NCBI GenBank assembly: GCA_017471245.1 | Contig: JAFUVB010000013.1 | Coordinates: forward strand, 1-64,000 | DNA: 64,000 bases | Source: Prevotella sp. | GTDB lineage: Bacteria > Bacteroidota > Bacteroidia > Bacteroidales > Bacteroidaceae | Direction: 5' to 3' | Shown here: one piece after another, positions 27,641 to 36,612 of the stretch | Layout: every line of letters starts with the position of its first letter | Position numbering within the stretch: the stretch's first letter is position 1 | Notes under the pieces: model-generated | The model's database searches: none | Seen by the model: the letters and a program-made list of their open reading frames with translations, nothing else | What the model was told of the DNA's origin: nothing | Made by a program: the position numbers and the translations under genes

Positions 27641-29113
27641 ATGGCAGCAAAGGAATTCATCGTAGCAATCGAACTCGGATCATCCAAGATGACCGGCATC
27701 GCGGGCAAGAAGAACCTTGACGGCAGCATCACCGTGCTGGCAGTAGTCAAAGAGGACTCTTCGACATTCATCCGCAAAGGTGTGATTTACAACATTGACA
27801 AAACGGCTCAATGTATCTCTAACATTGTGAAGAAACTCACCGCGACACTCAAGACAAACATATCGCATGTCTATGTGGGTGTGGGCGGACAGTCTATACG
27901 CAGCGTGAAGAACAACATCGTAAAGAATCTCGCTGAAGACACGATTGTAACACAGGAAATGGTCAACGAACTGATGGACGGCAACCGTGCGATGACTTAT
28001 CAGGACCAGGAAATCTTAGATGCCGCCACACAGGAATACAAGGTTGACAACCAATACCAGATGGATCCCGTGGGCATCCAGTGCACGCGCTTGGAAGGCA
28101 ATTTCCTGAACATTCTCTGGAGGAAGATGTTCTACCGCAACCTGAACAAATGCTTCGACATAGCCGGGGTGGCAATCGCCGACATGTATCTGGCTCCTTT
28201 TGCACTCGCCGACAGCGTGCTCACCGATGCGGAGAAGCGCTCAGGATGCGCATTGGTCGACCTGGGTGCCGACACCACCACCGTGAGCGTATACTATAAG
28301 AACATCCTTCGCCACCTCGCCGTGATTCCACTCGGCAGCAACAACATCACCAAGGACATTGCATCACTGCAGATGGAGGAATCGGCTGCTGAGCAGATGA
28401 AACTGAAATACGGAAGCGCATGGACCGACAACGGTGAGATTGACAACCAGCTCACACTCAGCATCGACAGCGACCGCACCGTGAAGAGCCGCGAATTCAT
28501 TTCCATCGTGGAGAGCCGCATGGAAGAAATCATCGAGAACGTATGGTATCAGGTGCCGTCAGAATATGCCGACCGGCTTTTAGGTGGCATCATCCTCACC
28601 GGCGGCGGCTCCAACATGAAGAACATTGAGACGGCTTTCCGCAACCATACGCACATCGAGAAGATACGCATTGCCAAGTTTGTCACACAAAGCATCACAT
28701 CGAAAGACCCCGACATCAATGCCCGCAACGGCATGATGAACACGATACTGGGCTTGCTGGCGAAAGGCAACATGAACTGTGCAGGCGGCGAAATGGATCC
28801 CGCCGGCGACCTCTTCGGAGAAAAGAAACAGGCGACCACCACCACCGACATCCATCGCGAGCCACGCAAGGTGAACGAACTCGACCCGGGAGTGGTGCTC
28901 ACTGAGGCCGAGAAGCTGAAAGCCGAAGAAGAAAGGCGCAGAGCCGAGGAAGCTGAAGAAGAGCGCAGACGCGCCGAAGAAGAGGCAGCTGCCGAGGCAG
29001 CACGCATCGCTGCCGAGGAGGAGCGCCGCCAGCGCAAGGAGAACAGCAGCCTGAAGAAGACCGGCAACAAGCTGATGAAGTTCCTGAAAGGCCTTGTCCA
29101 GGAAGACGAATAA
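27641..29113 (+). CDS. ftsA: Actin-like division protein FtsA
   Basis: Cytoplasmic actin-fold protein that anchors FtsZ to the membrane. Of 490 residues, IVAIELGSSKMTGIAG (6-21) is the phosphate-1 motif, CALVDLGADTTTVSVY the phosphate-2 motif, and LLGGIILTGGGSNMKN the adenosine motif. After residue 415 comes a long Glu/Arg/Ala helix (KAEEERRRAEEAEEE and similar) of about 50 residues, then a short amphipathic tip NKLMKFLKGLVQEDE, which would be the membrane-targeting helix. The charged helix makes this FtsA longer than E. coli's (420) and separates the tip from the actin core. It starts three bases after ftsQ. Confidence 0.95.
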   Translation: MAAKEFIVAIELGSSKMTGIAGKKNLDGSITVLAVVKEDSSTFIRKGVIYNIDKTAQCISNIVKKLTATLKTNISHVYVGVGGQSIRSVKNNIVKNLAEDTIVTQEMVNELMDGNRAMTYQDQEILDAATQEYKVDNQYQMDPVGIQCTRLEGNFLNILWRKMFYRNLNKCFDIAGVAIADMYLAPFALADSVLTDAEKRSGCALVDLGADTTTVSVYYKNILRHLAVIPLGSNNITKDIASLQMEESAAEQMKLKYGSAWTDNGEIDNQLTLSIDSDRTVKSREFISIVESRMEEIIENVWYQVPSEYADRLLGGIILTGGGSNMKNIETAFRNHTHIEKIRIAKFVTQSITSKDPDINARNGMMNTILGLLAKGNMNCAGGEMDPAGDLFGEKKQATTTTDIHREPRKVNELDPGVVLTEAEKLKAEEERRRAEEAEEERRRAEEEAAAEAARIAAEEERRQRKENSSLKKTGNKLMKFLKGLVQEDE

Positions 29114-29174
29114 CCCTCTCGCTTATCATTACATCATATTCCAGAAACCCCAGAATCAAATAAAACATAGCATC

Positions 29175-30500
29175 ATGAACGAAGCAAACAATTTCGATAT
29201 ATTAGATTTCGGCGAGCCGGAAAAAGAGAATAGCATCATCAAAGTGATCGGTGTGGGCGGCGGCGGCGGCAATGCCGTGAACCACATGTACCGCGAGGGC
29301 ATTCACGATGTAACCTTCGTGCTTTGCAACACCGACAACCAGGCACTCAACGACAGTCCCGTACCCGTTCACCTGCAGCTCGGAAAGGAAGGCCTCGGTG
29401 CCGGAAACAAGCCCGAGAAAGCGCGCCATGCTGCAGAGGAAAGCATCGAAGACGTGCGCAACATGCTCTCCGACGGAACCAAGATGGCATTCATCACCGC
29501 CGGTATGGGTGGCGGAACAGGCACCGGAGCAGCCCCGGTGATTGCCCGAGTGAGCAAGGAACTGGGCATCCTCACCGTCGGCATCGTCACCATCCCGTTC
29601 CGTTTCGAAGGTCCGAAGAAGATCGACCAGGCTCTCGACGGCGTGGAAGAAATGTCGAAGCATGTGGACGCACTGCTCGTGATCAACAACGAGCGCCTGC
29701 GCGAAATCTATCCCGAGCTCACCGTATTAGATGCCTTCGGCAAGGCCGACGACACACTGAGCGTGGCTGCCAAGTCGATAGCAGAGATCATCACCGTGCA
29801 CGGGCTCATCAATCTCGACTTCAACGATGTGAAGACGGTGTTGAAAGACGGTGGTGTAGCCATCATGTCGACCGGCTATGGCGAAGGCGAAGGGCGCGTG
29901 AAGAAAGCCATCGACGATGCGCTCAACTCACCGCTGCTCAACGACAACGACGTGTTCAACTCCAAGAAGATACTGCTCAGCATCTCCTTCTGCTCCGACA
30001 ACCAGAACAAGCAGGGACTGATGATGGAAGAGATGAACGACGTGAACGACTTCATGGCAAAGTTCGGCAACGACTTCGAAATAAAATGGGGACTCGCCAC
30101 CGACCCGGAACTGGGCGACAAGGTGAAGGTTACCATCCTCGCCACAGGCTTCGGCATCGAGGACGTGGACGGTATGAGCGGACACTTCACCAAGCGCACG
30201 CAGGAAGAGGCCGACCGCATTGCCGCCGAAGAGGAGAAGGCCGCCGAGCGCCAGGACCGCCGCAACCGCTATTATGGCAAGGACGGCAGCACCAGCCAGT
30301 ATAAGCGCCGCCCCCACATCTTCATTTTCAGGCAGGAAGACCTCGACAACGAAGACGTGATCAGCGACGTGGAGCAGACGCCCACCTACAAGCGCACGCG
30401 CCAAGTGCTCGACGAAATACGCAGCAAGGCGGCCGGAAACGTGAAGCCGAGCGACGACGACAACCGCGAACCCGTGCAGGGAACCATCAAGTTTGCATAA
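29175..30500 (+). CDS. ftsZ: Cell-division tubulin FtsZ
   Basis: GTPase that forms the Z ring. Of 441 residues, VIGVGGGGGNAVNHM (24-38), the tubulin signature GGGTGTGAAP (112-121) and NLDFNDVKTVLKDGGVAIMSTG are visible. The C-terminal linker is Arg/Asp-rich. EQTPTYKRTR about 40 residues from the end resembles the conserved FtsA-binding peptide, but the true tail (EPVQGTIKFA) extends past it. The start at 29175 (MNEANNFDILDF) is chosen over the in-frame ATG at 29094, which would begin inside ftsA. Confidence 0.96.
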   Translation: MNEANNFDILDFGEPEKENSIIKVIGVGGGGGNAVNHMYREGIHDVTFVLCNTDNQALNDSPVPVHLQLGKEGLGAGNKPEKARHAAEESIEDVRNMLSDGTKMAFITAGMGGGTGTGAAPVIARVSKELGILTVGIVTIPFRFEGPKKIDQALDGVEEMSKHVDALLVINNERLREIYPELTVLDAFGKADDTLSVAAKSIAEIITVHGLINLDFNDVKTVLKDGGVAIMSTGYGEGEGRVKKAIDDALNSPLLNDNDVFNSKKILLSISFCSDNQNKQGLMMEEMNDVNDFMAKFGNDFEIKWGLATDPELGDKVKVTILATGFGIEDVDGMSGHFTKRTQEEADRIAAEEEKAAERQDRRNRYYGKDGSTSQYKRRPHIFIFRQEDLDNEDVISDVEQTPTYKRTRQVLDEIRSKAAGNVKPSDDDNREPVQGTIKFA

Positions 30501-30521
30501 CAAACCATTAACATTATCTAT

Positions 30522-30971
30522 ATGAATCTGTTCGATCAAATCAGCGAAGATATCAAAGCGGCAATGAAAGCCCGCGACAAAGTGCGCCTTGAAACACTGC
30601 GCAACATCAAGAAAGTATTCCTTGAGGCAAAGACTGCACCGGGTGCCAACGACATACTCGAAGACGATGCAGCACTGAAAATCATAGCCAAACTCGCCAA
30701 GCAGGGCAAGGAGACAGCCATCACCTATACACAGGCAGGCCGCCAAGACCTGGCAGATGCAGAGCTGGCACAAGTGGCCGTGCTCGAAAGCTACCTTCCC
30801 AAGCAGCTCAGCGAGGAGGAGATTGAGGCTGCCGTCAGGGAAATCATCGCCCAAACGGGTGCCACGAGCATGAAGGAAATGGGCAAGGTGATGGGCATTG
30901 CGAGCAAGCAGCTGGCAGGAAAGGCCGACGGCCGCATCATCTCGGGGATTGTGAAAAAACTGCTTGCATAA
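30522..30971 (+). CDS. GatB/YqeY-domain protein
   Basis: Small helical protein of the YqeY family, whose fold matches the tail domain of the GatB amidotransferase subunit; its exact role is not settled. The 149 residues show LFDQISEDIKAAMKARDKVRLETLRNIKKVFLEAK at the start, AILESYLPKQLSEEEIEA-like sequence in the middle (VLESYLPKQLSEEEIEA) and MGKVMGIASKQLAGKADGR near the end, all YqeY hallmarks. It lies 21 bp after ftsZ and is followed by a strong hairpin, so it closes the dcw transcript. Confidence 0.93.
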   Translation: MNLFDQISEDIKAAMKARDKVRLETLRNIKKVFLEAKTAPGANDILEDDAALKIIAKLAKQGKETAITYTQAGRQDLADAELAQVAVLESYLPKQLSEEEIEAAVREIIAQTGATSMKEMGKVMGIASKQLAGKADGRIISGIVKKLLA

Positions 30972-30999
30972 GCGTTCTTCGAAATAAAAACCACACTGT

Positions 31000-31040
31000 A
31001 GCGGCGCTTTCCATTCGCGGAAGTGCCGCTTTCCTTTCTC
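31000..31040 (+). terminator. Terminator of the dcw operon
   Basis: AGCGGCGCTTTCC, loop ATTCGC, GGAAGTGCCGCT (31000-31030) folds into a stem with one bulge and one mismatch, followed by TTCCTTTCT. It lies 29 bp past the YqeY-like gene. Confidence 0.8.
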
Positions 31041-31083
31041 CAAACCCCAATATTTCACCCTCCGGCGCAGCACTCTGCAAAAG

Positions 31084-31171
31084 TAAATCAATTTAATTTA
31101 CCTTGCAAATCAATTTAATTTGAAAAGTAAATCAATTTAATTTACTCAGCAAATCAATTTAATTTGCTGAA
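31084..31171 (+). repeat. 22-bp-period array, four units, core YAAATCAATTTAATTTR
   Basis: Unit starts at 31084, 31106, 31128 and 31150 are exactly 22 bp apart. The 17-bp cores alternate TAAAT and CAAAT beginnings; 5-bp spacers are CCTTG, AAAAG, CTCAG and CTGAA. The core is related to but not the same as that of the 11964-12095 array (AAATCAATTTAATTT against AAATCAAATTGATTT). It lies in the 530-bp gap after the dcw terminator. Confidence 0.9.
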
Positions 31172-31317
31172 GCCTCTCACCGCCTTGCAGCAACAAAAGT
31201 GCCGTTTTCAGCATTGAAAAATGCCGCTTTGGGGAATACAACTCTGCATGAAACTTAACATTTCCCCAAGCATCATGCTGGGCATCTGATCAGCAAAGAG
31301 AGAGAAAAACTGCATGC

Positions 31318-31354
31318 TTTTTCCTCCATTTATAGTGAAAACATGGAGGAAAAA
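31318..31354. promoter_or_regulatory. 12-bp perfect inverted repeat upstream of the large surface-protein gene
   Basis: TTTTTCCTCCAT (31318-31329) and ATGGAGGAAAAA (31343-31354) are perfect complements with a 13-base loop. It lies about 67 bp upstream of a candidate -7 box TAATTTTG (31421-31428). The right arm (ACATGGAGGAAAAAT) recurs nearly unchanged at about 36590 before the duplicated gene tail. Confidence 0.55.
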
Positions 31355-31502
31355 TATGAAAATACCCTCTTTTTTTGATTTTTTTGCAGTTGAAATGATT
31401 ACAATTTGGAACTATTGTAGTAATTTTGCACGCAATTTGGTGAAGTATCTACATCCCCAACCACATTACTGCTTAAAGACTACTATATAATATAACATAT
31501 CA

Positions 31503-34500
31503 ATGAACAAATTAAACAATATGAAGAAACTTTTTATCTTATTAGTAACCGCCATAATTGGGGGGGGTAATCTATTTGCCGAAGATATAACCCTTGATTA
31601 TAATTATGTCTTTACAGGAAGTGGAGACCGCAAGGCATGGTGGGATGATGGAAACGACAAGCCAGACCCGGCCATAAAAACCATAGAAACAATCAGCATA
31701 TCTGTTCAAAATTATAAGGAATTTAAGAATGGAGATGCTGTTGGAGACTATACCGGCACAAGCGGAATAAGGATTCCTGGTGGAGGAACCATTAGCATTA
31801 ATTTTGGGAGCCGCAATGTAAAGAATATAGTTGTTCATATTTGTGAAGTTAAGAATTCCGAAACGCTGACTGTTAACATGGATAAAAGTGCAACAGTTAC
31901 AACTATTACAAATGGATATTCTTTCAATGTATCAAGTATCAGCGGATCTCTTACTCTAACGATTGACGACAGTTCTCCAGAATCTGTTGCAAACAAAGAT
32001 AAGTCACATTGGATATGCGTGAATCACATAGAGGTGACCTACGAAGAAAACCGAGCAGCCAACACACTAAGCATAACAACTGATGGTGATGCGACGAACT
32101 ACGCCGGCTCTACATTCAACACATTTACAACGGCACTTCCTACGGTTTTTGATGTTGGTGTGACCAGTAACAATATCAGTGCTGCAACTATAAGCACATC
32201 TGGAAGTTCGGTTACTGCATTACTATCATCTGAAGGAAAACTCACGGTCACTCCTACTGGGACAACGGGGACAACGACAATAACTATCACCGTTCCCGGA
32301 ACCGAAACCTACGCGAGGGTAACCCAAACAATGACAGTTAGCGTTACCGAACTTGGCGAAGGGGACACATACGCCTATCAAGTAGGCGTGGATGGTGCGA
32401 AAGCGAAATTCTGGATAACGGGGGAAGGCACTCTTACCGGCGGGACACAAATAAAGACCGTTCCGGGTATCACGATGACCTACGGCTATGCGAATGAACC
32501 AGGATGGAGTGTGTACAATTCAACAAGCGGAGGCTATAGCGGATTGGTTGCGCAAAAGAGCAGTGAAATCACACTCAACAGCAATGGCATACCCACAGAC
32601 GGGTGTTTCTATAAGTTCACGCCAGACGTTTATGGTTTCCTGACTGTTGATGGCAGTTTCTACGACAAGCATTACATCATCTTACGAAGCGAAGACGGCA
32701 TTAGTTACAGCGAGAGCATACGCAACACATCAGGACAATGGCAAGATGTTGGAACCTTCGCCCATGTGCTAAAGCCAGGCGTTACCTATTACCTATGGGA
32801 CAATGGTGACAAAGGAGGCAAAACTCCTGGTGCGAATTCTAACTATGCCTTCAAGCTTCACGGATTCACTTTCGAACCGGCATTCGTTTTTGGCGAGGAT
32901 GATACGGAAAAGGTTGAAACACTGAATGCATACTATAACATCTACAATATATTTCCATTCATCGGTGATGGGGAAACATCTGGGCTAAGTTATGCAGTTG
33001 GCAGCGATGACAGCAGTATCATAAATGCTGTAAGCACAAAAACTGGCGCTGTTACGCTAAATGAACAAGCAGGAACGGCTACCATCACAGGAAGCGTAAA
33101 TAAGGGAAGCCTCACTACAACAACTTCGTATACCATTAATTCCTCATTATATACTGGTACTATATATAAGGTGGAAGATGGTTTCCAGCCATCAGTACAG
33201 CAGCGTTTAGAGGTTGGCGACATTGCTGTCACCTTCGGAGGATGCAAATGGGGTGACAATGAACCTCAAGACTATCAGTATCAACGACAAGGAACAGGAC
33301 TCGCTTCTGCAAAGGCAGATAAATACAATAAATCTAAAGCTTTTTACGGCGGTCAGCTGGAAGGATTTCTTTATTATACCGTTACGGGCGGCAATAACCC
33401 TAAAGACGAGGCTGGCTACAATTTCAAGCAAGGAACTTATTCCGATGAAAGTATCAGACGTTTCAATGTGCCTTGCCGCGGAACATTCTTTAAATTCCAG
33501 ACAAAAGCTGACGGTAACCTGTCTGTATTCATCTTGCAGAACGGTGTAACGCTGAACGACGATAATGGCACATACGACCCAAGCCAGCCAATGAACTATC
33601 GGCGACTGTGGATTATCGACGAAATGGGCAAACCTGTTCAACTATTAGCCTGGTCAACTAACTATAAGATACCCGGCGAGTATGAGAACCAAAGCAAGGT
33701 ACATGAAACAGCAGAACCAGACTTTAGTGCCGAATTGTTTGAGGATTATTGGAGCAGCAAACATCAGGGAGAAACTGGCGACATCCTCTATGTTCCCGAT
33801 AATCTAAAAACTCCAAACCAAGCTCGCAAAGCTGAACAGAATGAAATGGCAGAGAACTTGGTTACGCTGAGATCTGGTTTATGTAAATACAAATTCCACG
33901 TAGAAGCAGGAAAAACCTACTTCATATTCGTAAACCGCTCAGGAACCACAGGACTTAGCGGATTCATGTTTGACAAAGACGACTACACATCCAACAACCA
34001 AGTGGCTCTAAACCAAGAAGGAACCTATACCAAACCTGCCAATGGAAACCATGCAACAGTGTCAATGAATGGCCGAACCGTTAATGGCGGTGTATGGCAA
34101 CCGATATGTCTTCCTTTCTCTATGGACGAGCAGCAAGTGATAGATGTGTTTGGCGAAGGAACAGAAGTAGCTCACTTCGACCATACAGACAATGGCAAGC
34201 TATGGCTAAAGAGGCATGCCTACCAGATGATTGTTGGTGGCGTTCCATGCTATATTAAGATTCCTACTACAATCACTTTCAGCGATTCCAAGAAAATAGA
34301 GAATGTAACATTCTTAGACAGTGACACGCCAAGCGACGTTATCGACCGCTATGGTGACAATGCCTATTACCTGAAAGGAAACTATGGGAAGGCCACAATG
34401 CCTGCCAACAGCTACTTTATCAGCGGCGGAGAGTTCTATTTGACAACAACAGGAACAAAGGAAATCAACGGATTCCGCAATTTCATCGTACCCGTTGCTG

Positions 34501-34721
34501 GAGGAGCAAAAGTTCTTTCGAGCGACTTCATGATGGAAGATATTGAAGACCGAGGAGGTACTACGTACATTGGGAATATATATACTGATGGTGAAACTCT
34601 CCCAACTGCCAATGACAAGATATTCAACCTCAATGGGCAGCAAATGGAAAACGTGAAGAATATGACCGCCTTACCCAAGGGTGTCTACATTGTGAATGGC
34701 AAAAAAGTAATCATCAAATAA
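31503..34721 (+). CDS. Large secreted multi-domain protein with Prevotella-type C-terminal tail; G8 tract in signal peptide
   Basis: Function unknown. The 1072-residue protein has a signal peptide (KKLFILLVTAIIGGG, ending near NLFA). The first third contains Ser/Thr-rich beta domains with a bacterial Ig-like stretch (residues about 185-285, ITTDGDATNYAGSTF to TQTMTVSV). Two similar Tyr/Gly-rich modules follow. The C terminus is IFNLNGQQ, then LPKGVYIVNGKKVIIK, the tail common on exported Prevotella proteins and thought to be related to type IX-type sorting signals. A run of eight G (31560-31567) encodes GGG in the signal peptide; a one-base slip would abolish the protein. ATG at 31521 is an alternative start. 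It is followed by a small companion gene. Confidence 0.8.
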   Translation: MNKLNNMKKLFILLVTAIIGGGNLFAEDITLDYNYVFTGSGDRKAWWDDGNDKPDPAIKTIETISISVQNYKEFKNGDAVGDYTGTSGIRIPGGGTISINFGSRNVKNIVVHICEVKNSETLTVNMDKSATVTTITNGYSFNVSSISGSLTLTIDDSSPESVANKDKSHWICVNHIEVTYEENRAANTLSITTDGDATNYAGSTFNTFTTALPTVFDVGVTSNNISAATISTSGSSVTALLSSEGKLTVTPTGTTGTTTITITVPGTETYARVTQTMTVSVTELGEGDTYAYQVGVDGAKAKFWITGEGTLTGGTQIKTVPGITMTYGYANEPGWSVYNSTSGGYSGLVAQKSSEITLNSNGIPTDGCFYKFTPDVYGFLTVDGSFYDKHYIILRSEDGISYSESIRNTSGQWQDVGTFAHVLKPGVTYYLWDNGDKGGKTPGANSNYAFKLHGFTFEPAFVFGEDDTEKVETLNAYYNIYNIFPFIGDGETSGLSYAVGSDDSSIINAVSTKTGAVTLNEQAGTATITGSVNKGSLTTTTSYTINSSLYTGTIYKVEDGFQPSVQQRLEVGDIAVTFGGCKWGDNEPQDYQYQRQGTGLASAKADKYNKSKAFYGGQLEGFLYYTVTGGNNPKDEAGYNFKQGTYSDESIRRFNVPCRGTFFKFQTKADGNLSVFILQNGVTLNDDNGTYDPSQPMNYRRLWIIDEMGKPVQLLAWSTNYKIPGEYENQSKVHETAEPDFSAELFEDYWSSKHQGETGDILYVPDNLKTPNQARKAEQNEMAENLVTLRSGLCKYKFHVEAGKTYFIFVNRSGTTGLSGFMFDKDDYTSNNQVALNQEGTYTKPANGNHATVSMNGRTVNGGVWQPICLPFSMDEQQVIDVFGEGTEVAHFDHTDNGKLWLKRHAYQMIVGGVPCYIKIPTTITFSDSKKIENVTFLDSDTPSDVIDRYGDNAYYLKGNYGKATMPANSYFISGGEFYLTTTGTKEINGFRNFIVPVAGGAKVLSSDFMMEDIEDRGGTTYIGNIYTDGETLPTANDKIFNLNGQQMENVKNMTALPKGVYIVNGKKVIIK

Positions 34722-34737
34722 GGAAAGGAAAAAGAAA

Positions 34738-34962
34738 ATGAAGAACAAGAATTATATCGCCCCCCTGACAGAGATGATTACACTCAACATAGAATACCTC
34801 CTGGAACTTACGTCGAGATACACCACTGATGCCGTTGAAGACAGGAAACAATTAGGTGTTTATGATGAAGAAGCTACCATAAAGATATTCAACGAAGGTG
34901 GAGATGACATGACACCTGATGCCAAGCGCGGTCTCTGGGATGATGACGAGGATGATTGGTAA
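34738..34962 (+). CDS. Small acidic-tailed companion protein
   Basis: A 74-residue protein of unknown function, 16 bp after the large surface protein and so probably cotranscribed. It begins MKNKNYIAPLTEMITLNIE and ends DAKRGLWDDDEDDW, strongly acidic with two tryptophans. I recall small Bacteroidales proteins with a similar N terminus (K-x-Y-x-x-P) and acidic Trp-containing end next to surface-protein genes, but cannot name a family. It has no clear signal peptide. Its 3' end and following hairpin are duplicated at 36613-36738. Confidence 0.7.
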   Translation: MKNKNYIAPLTEMITLNIEYLLELTSRYTTDAVEDRKQLGVYDEEATIKIFNEGGDDMTPDAKRGLWDDDEDDW

Positions 34963-35040
34963 GCCTTGAAAAGGAAATAGAACCAAAGGGCAGGTTGCAT
35001 GAACAGAGTATTGTTCTGACATGCGACCTGCCCTTTGGTT
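34915..35040 (+). repeat. Duplicated gene-tail plus hairpin, copy A
   Basis: The last 16 codons of the small acidic gene plus 78 bp of downstream sequence recur at 36613-36738 at about 90 percent identity by eye. It includes the long hairpin at 34981-35040. Confidence 0.88.
34981..35040 (+). terminator. 21-bp-stem hairpin, copy A
   Basis: AACCAAAGGGCAGGTTGCAT and the next G pair with a matching right arm at 35020-35040, with a single G-U wobble and an 18-base loop. It stands 18 bp past the small acidic gene. There is no T-run after it, so it may be a terminator or a folded recombination/processing site. Confidence 0.55.
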
Positions 35041-35091
35041 GCGTAAAGGAACTGCCAGATGCCTTTCACAAAGCAGTGGATGATTATTCGT
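35041..35091 (+). pseudogene. Remnant of a hicB antitoxin gene
   Basis: GCGTAAAGGAACTGCCAGAT and the following 30 bases match hicB at 37236-37290 (GCGTAGAGGAACTGACAGAT). In frame it reads ELPDAFHKAVDDYS and stops, against ELTDAFHEAVDDYLA in the intact gene. It starts immediately after hairpin copy A, so the toxin gene and the first third of hicB are missing here. Confidence 0.8.
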
Positions 35092-35160
35092 AATTATTCG
35101 TAAAAAATACTCGGATCACTATTTTTTATTCAATTTGTGGCAAATTTGAATTATTATTAT

Positions 35161-35168
35161 TATCTTTG
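35161..35168 (+). promoter_or_regulatory. -7 box before the small-gene cassette
   Basis: TATCTTTG, about 62 bp before the start at 35231. No TTG stands at 19-21 bp; the nearest (35135-35137) is 23 bp away. Confidence 0.55.
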
Positions 35169-35230
35169 CACAGTGTTTTCCCGTTTCGGAGCGAAAGAGT
35201 GAAATTAAGTAATTGTAAAGTTAACAGATA

Positions 35231-35656
35231 ATGAACAAGGTAAGTTATTCTACAACCGTGCTCAAAAAAGGAAATGGGGTGGTGATGTCCGTATCCAATG
35301 AACAAGTCACCACTTTTGCAGGGGTGGTGAGAAACGAAGTGTTCTTCGTCGATGGTCTTGTAGGCAAGATGACGAATCTGCTGATTACTGCCGTCAACAA
35401 CCGCACCCGTGAGCGCAACTACTTCAAAAAATACGTTGAAATGCTTGAAGGCGTGATCTCTGACGAAGAGTTTGACAAGGCCATTGAAGACCATGAGGAC
35501 GAATATGTTATCCCTGAAGACAAGGAGCCAACGATGGAAGAGATTCAGTGCGCCTTGGAAGTGGCATCAAGCCTAAAGGATGTCAACAGCGTGGAAGACT
35601 TGGAATCTTTGTTCTCATTCAAACCCGATTCAATGCAAAAATGCCTGACGAAGTAA
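35231..35656 (+). CDS. Hypothetical cytoplasmic protein, 141 residues
   Basis: Not recognised. The protein is soluble and acidic, with no signal peptide or membrane segment. The first 60 residues are predicted beta-rich (VSYSTTVLKKGNGVVMSVSN), then helices with many Glu/Asp (EDHEDEYVIPEDKEPTMEEI). It begins a run of four closely packed small genes and overlaps the next by 16 bases. The run lies between two copies of a duplicated gene tail, which suggests it was gained or trapped by duplication. Its own -7 box supports it as a real gene. Confidence 0.65.
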   Translation: MNKVSYSTTVLKKGNGVVMSVSNEQVTTFAGVVRNEVFFVDGLVGKMTNLLITAVNNRTRERNYFKKYVEMLEGVISDEEFDKAIEDHEDEYVIPEDKEPTMEEIQCALEVASSLKDVNSVEDLESLFSFKPDSMQKCLTK

Positions 35657-35778
35657 AAAGAATCATGGAATATGGTGCACTCGCCGAGGGTGCCAAGTGC
35701 GGCGTGTATGCAAGAAGGGTGGAATGGAAGGGCCTTCGCAAAGACCCCATCACCCAGAAAAACATGACCCTCTATTAA
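35641..35778 (+). CDS. Hypothetical small protein, 45 residues
   Basis: Begins MPDEVKRIMEYGALAEGAKC and is basic towards the end. The frame extends upstream, but the ATG at 35641 is preferred because it overlaps the preceding stop by only 16 bases, in keeping with coupled translation. Not recognised. Its reality rests on tight packing with its neighbours. Confidence 0.45.
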   Translation: MPDEVKRIMEYGALAEGAKCGVYARRVEWKGLRKDPITQKNMTLY

Positions 35779-35814
35779 CTCGACCGAAACTGTAGTGTTG
35801 AGATTACTCAAGAA

Positions 35815-36093
35815 ATGACTCTCTCTGAGAAAGAAAGAGAATTCAGGAAGAACATGGGAGTACATCTCAACAAAGGCGACAAACTGACGGCAGATGCCAT
35901 TCAACTTTTTGTGGATGTGAAACGCAACAGCGTAAAGTTCGAGGTAAAAGAAGGGCAAACGCACACACATGGCGCAAGCCTCACATCCACCGACAAGCGT
36001 ACAGTGGGAAGAATCAAGACACCATTGGCAAACTTCATGAGTCAAATTGATAATAAACTGAAAAATCAAAAGCAACTGGAGGACAAGCAATGA
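35815..36093 (+). CDS. Hypothetical protein, 92 residues
   Basis: Soluble, lysine-rich and probably mixed alpha/beta (KLTADAIQLFVDVKRNSVKF). No known motif seen. Its stop overlaps the next gene's start by four bases (ATGA), so the two are very likely made together. Third gene of the cassette at 35231-36476. Confidence 0.6.
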   Translation: MTLSEKEREFRKNMGVHLNKGDKLTADAIQLFVDVKRNSVKFEVKEGQTHTHGASLTSTDKRTVGRIKTPLANFMSQIDNKLKNQKQLEDKQ

Positions 36094-36476
36094 ATATTGA
36101 GATACTGACATTAGCCGACAGCGTGCAACAGTACGACGGCAAGCTGGTCATCGTTGGCACATTCAATGTCATCTCCGCGCCTAAACTTCCCCATGTGGTG
36201 CCAGAAATGGTAGTAGCATGCAAAGTTGAGTTCCTTAAAGACGAAGCGGGCAAGCACATCCTGGAGCTGTGCATTGTCAACGGTCAGACGAAAGAACCCA
36301 TCATCGCCCCCATCAAGACAGAGACACCTTCTCTGGATATTAAAGGCGACTTCCTCTATCTGAATTTTGTCACTAACATCAACAATACCTTATTTAAGGA
36401 TGCCGGACTCTACGATGTTGTGATGAAAGTTGATGATGTGGAGAAAGTGACACATCTCAGAATAAACGCACAATAG
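36090..36476 (+). CDS. DUF6941-like protein, 128 residues
   Basis: The N terminus MNIEILTLADSVQQYDGKLVIVGTF resembles a family I recall as DUF6941 (short beta-sandwich proteins starting with a 'data on a quantity' strand pair, found in mobile and chromosomal contexts); the assignment is from memory and tentative. The whole protein reads as alternating beta strands (LVIVGTFNVISAPK, LELCIVNGQ, LYDVVMKVDDVEKV), consistent with a C2- or Ig-like sandwich. No signal peptide, so cytoplasmic. Last gene of the cassette. Confidence 0.55.
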   Translation: MNIEILTLADSVQQYDGKLVIVGTFNVISAPKLPHVVPEMVVACKVEFLKDEAGKHILELCIVNGQTKEPIIAPIKTETPSLDIKGDFLYLNFVTNINNTLFKDAGLYDVVMKVDDVEKVTHLRINAQ

Positions 36477-36612
36477 TACAGGAGTGGGGGAACATTCTCT
36501 TTTGAATTCCTCCAACGGGTATTTGAGCAACCTTTGTTCCGAGGAGAGGATTGCAGGCAATTTTGCCTTGTTTATTTAAAAACATGGGGGAAAAATTAAA
36601 ATTAGGCAACGT

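Noticed and set aside
29324-30304. Long frame of 326 codons overlapping ftsZ
   Set aside because: It lies entirely within ftsZ in another frame and is Arg-rich from GC-biased codons; ftsZ is certain.
29928-31091. Minus-strand frame of 387 codons across ftsZ and the YqeY-like gene
   Set aside because: Antisense shadow of two confident genes and the dcw terminator.
30972-31502. Possible insertion sequence in the gap after the dcw cluster
   Set aside because: No transposase frame or terminal repeats; the gap holds a terminator, a 22-bp array and a promoter region.
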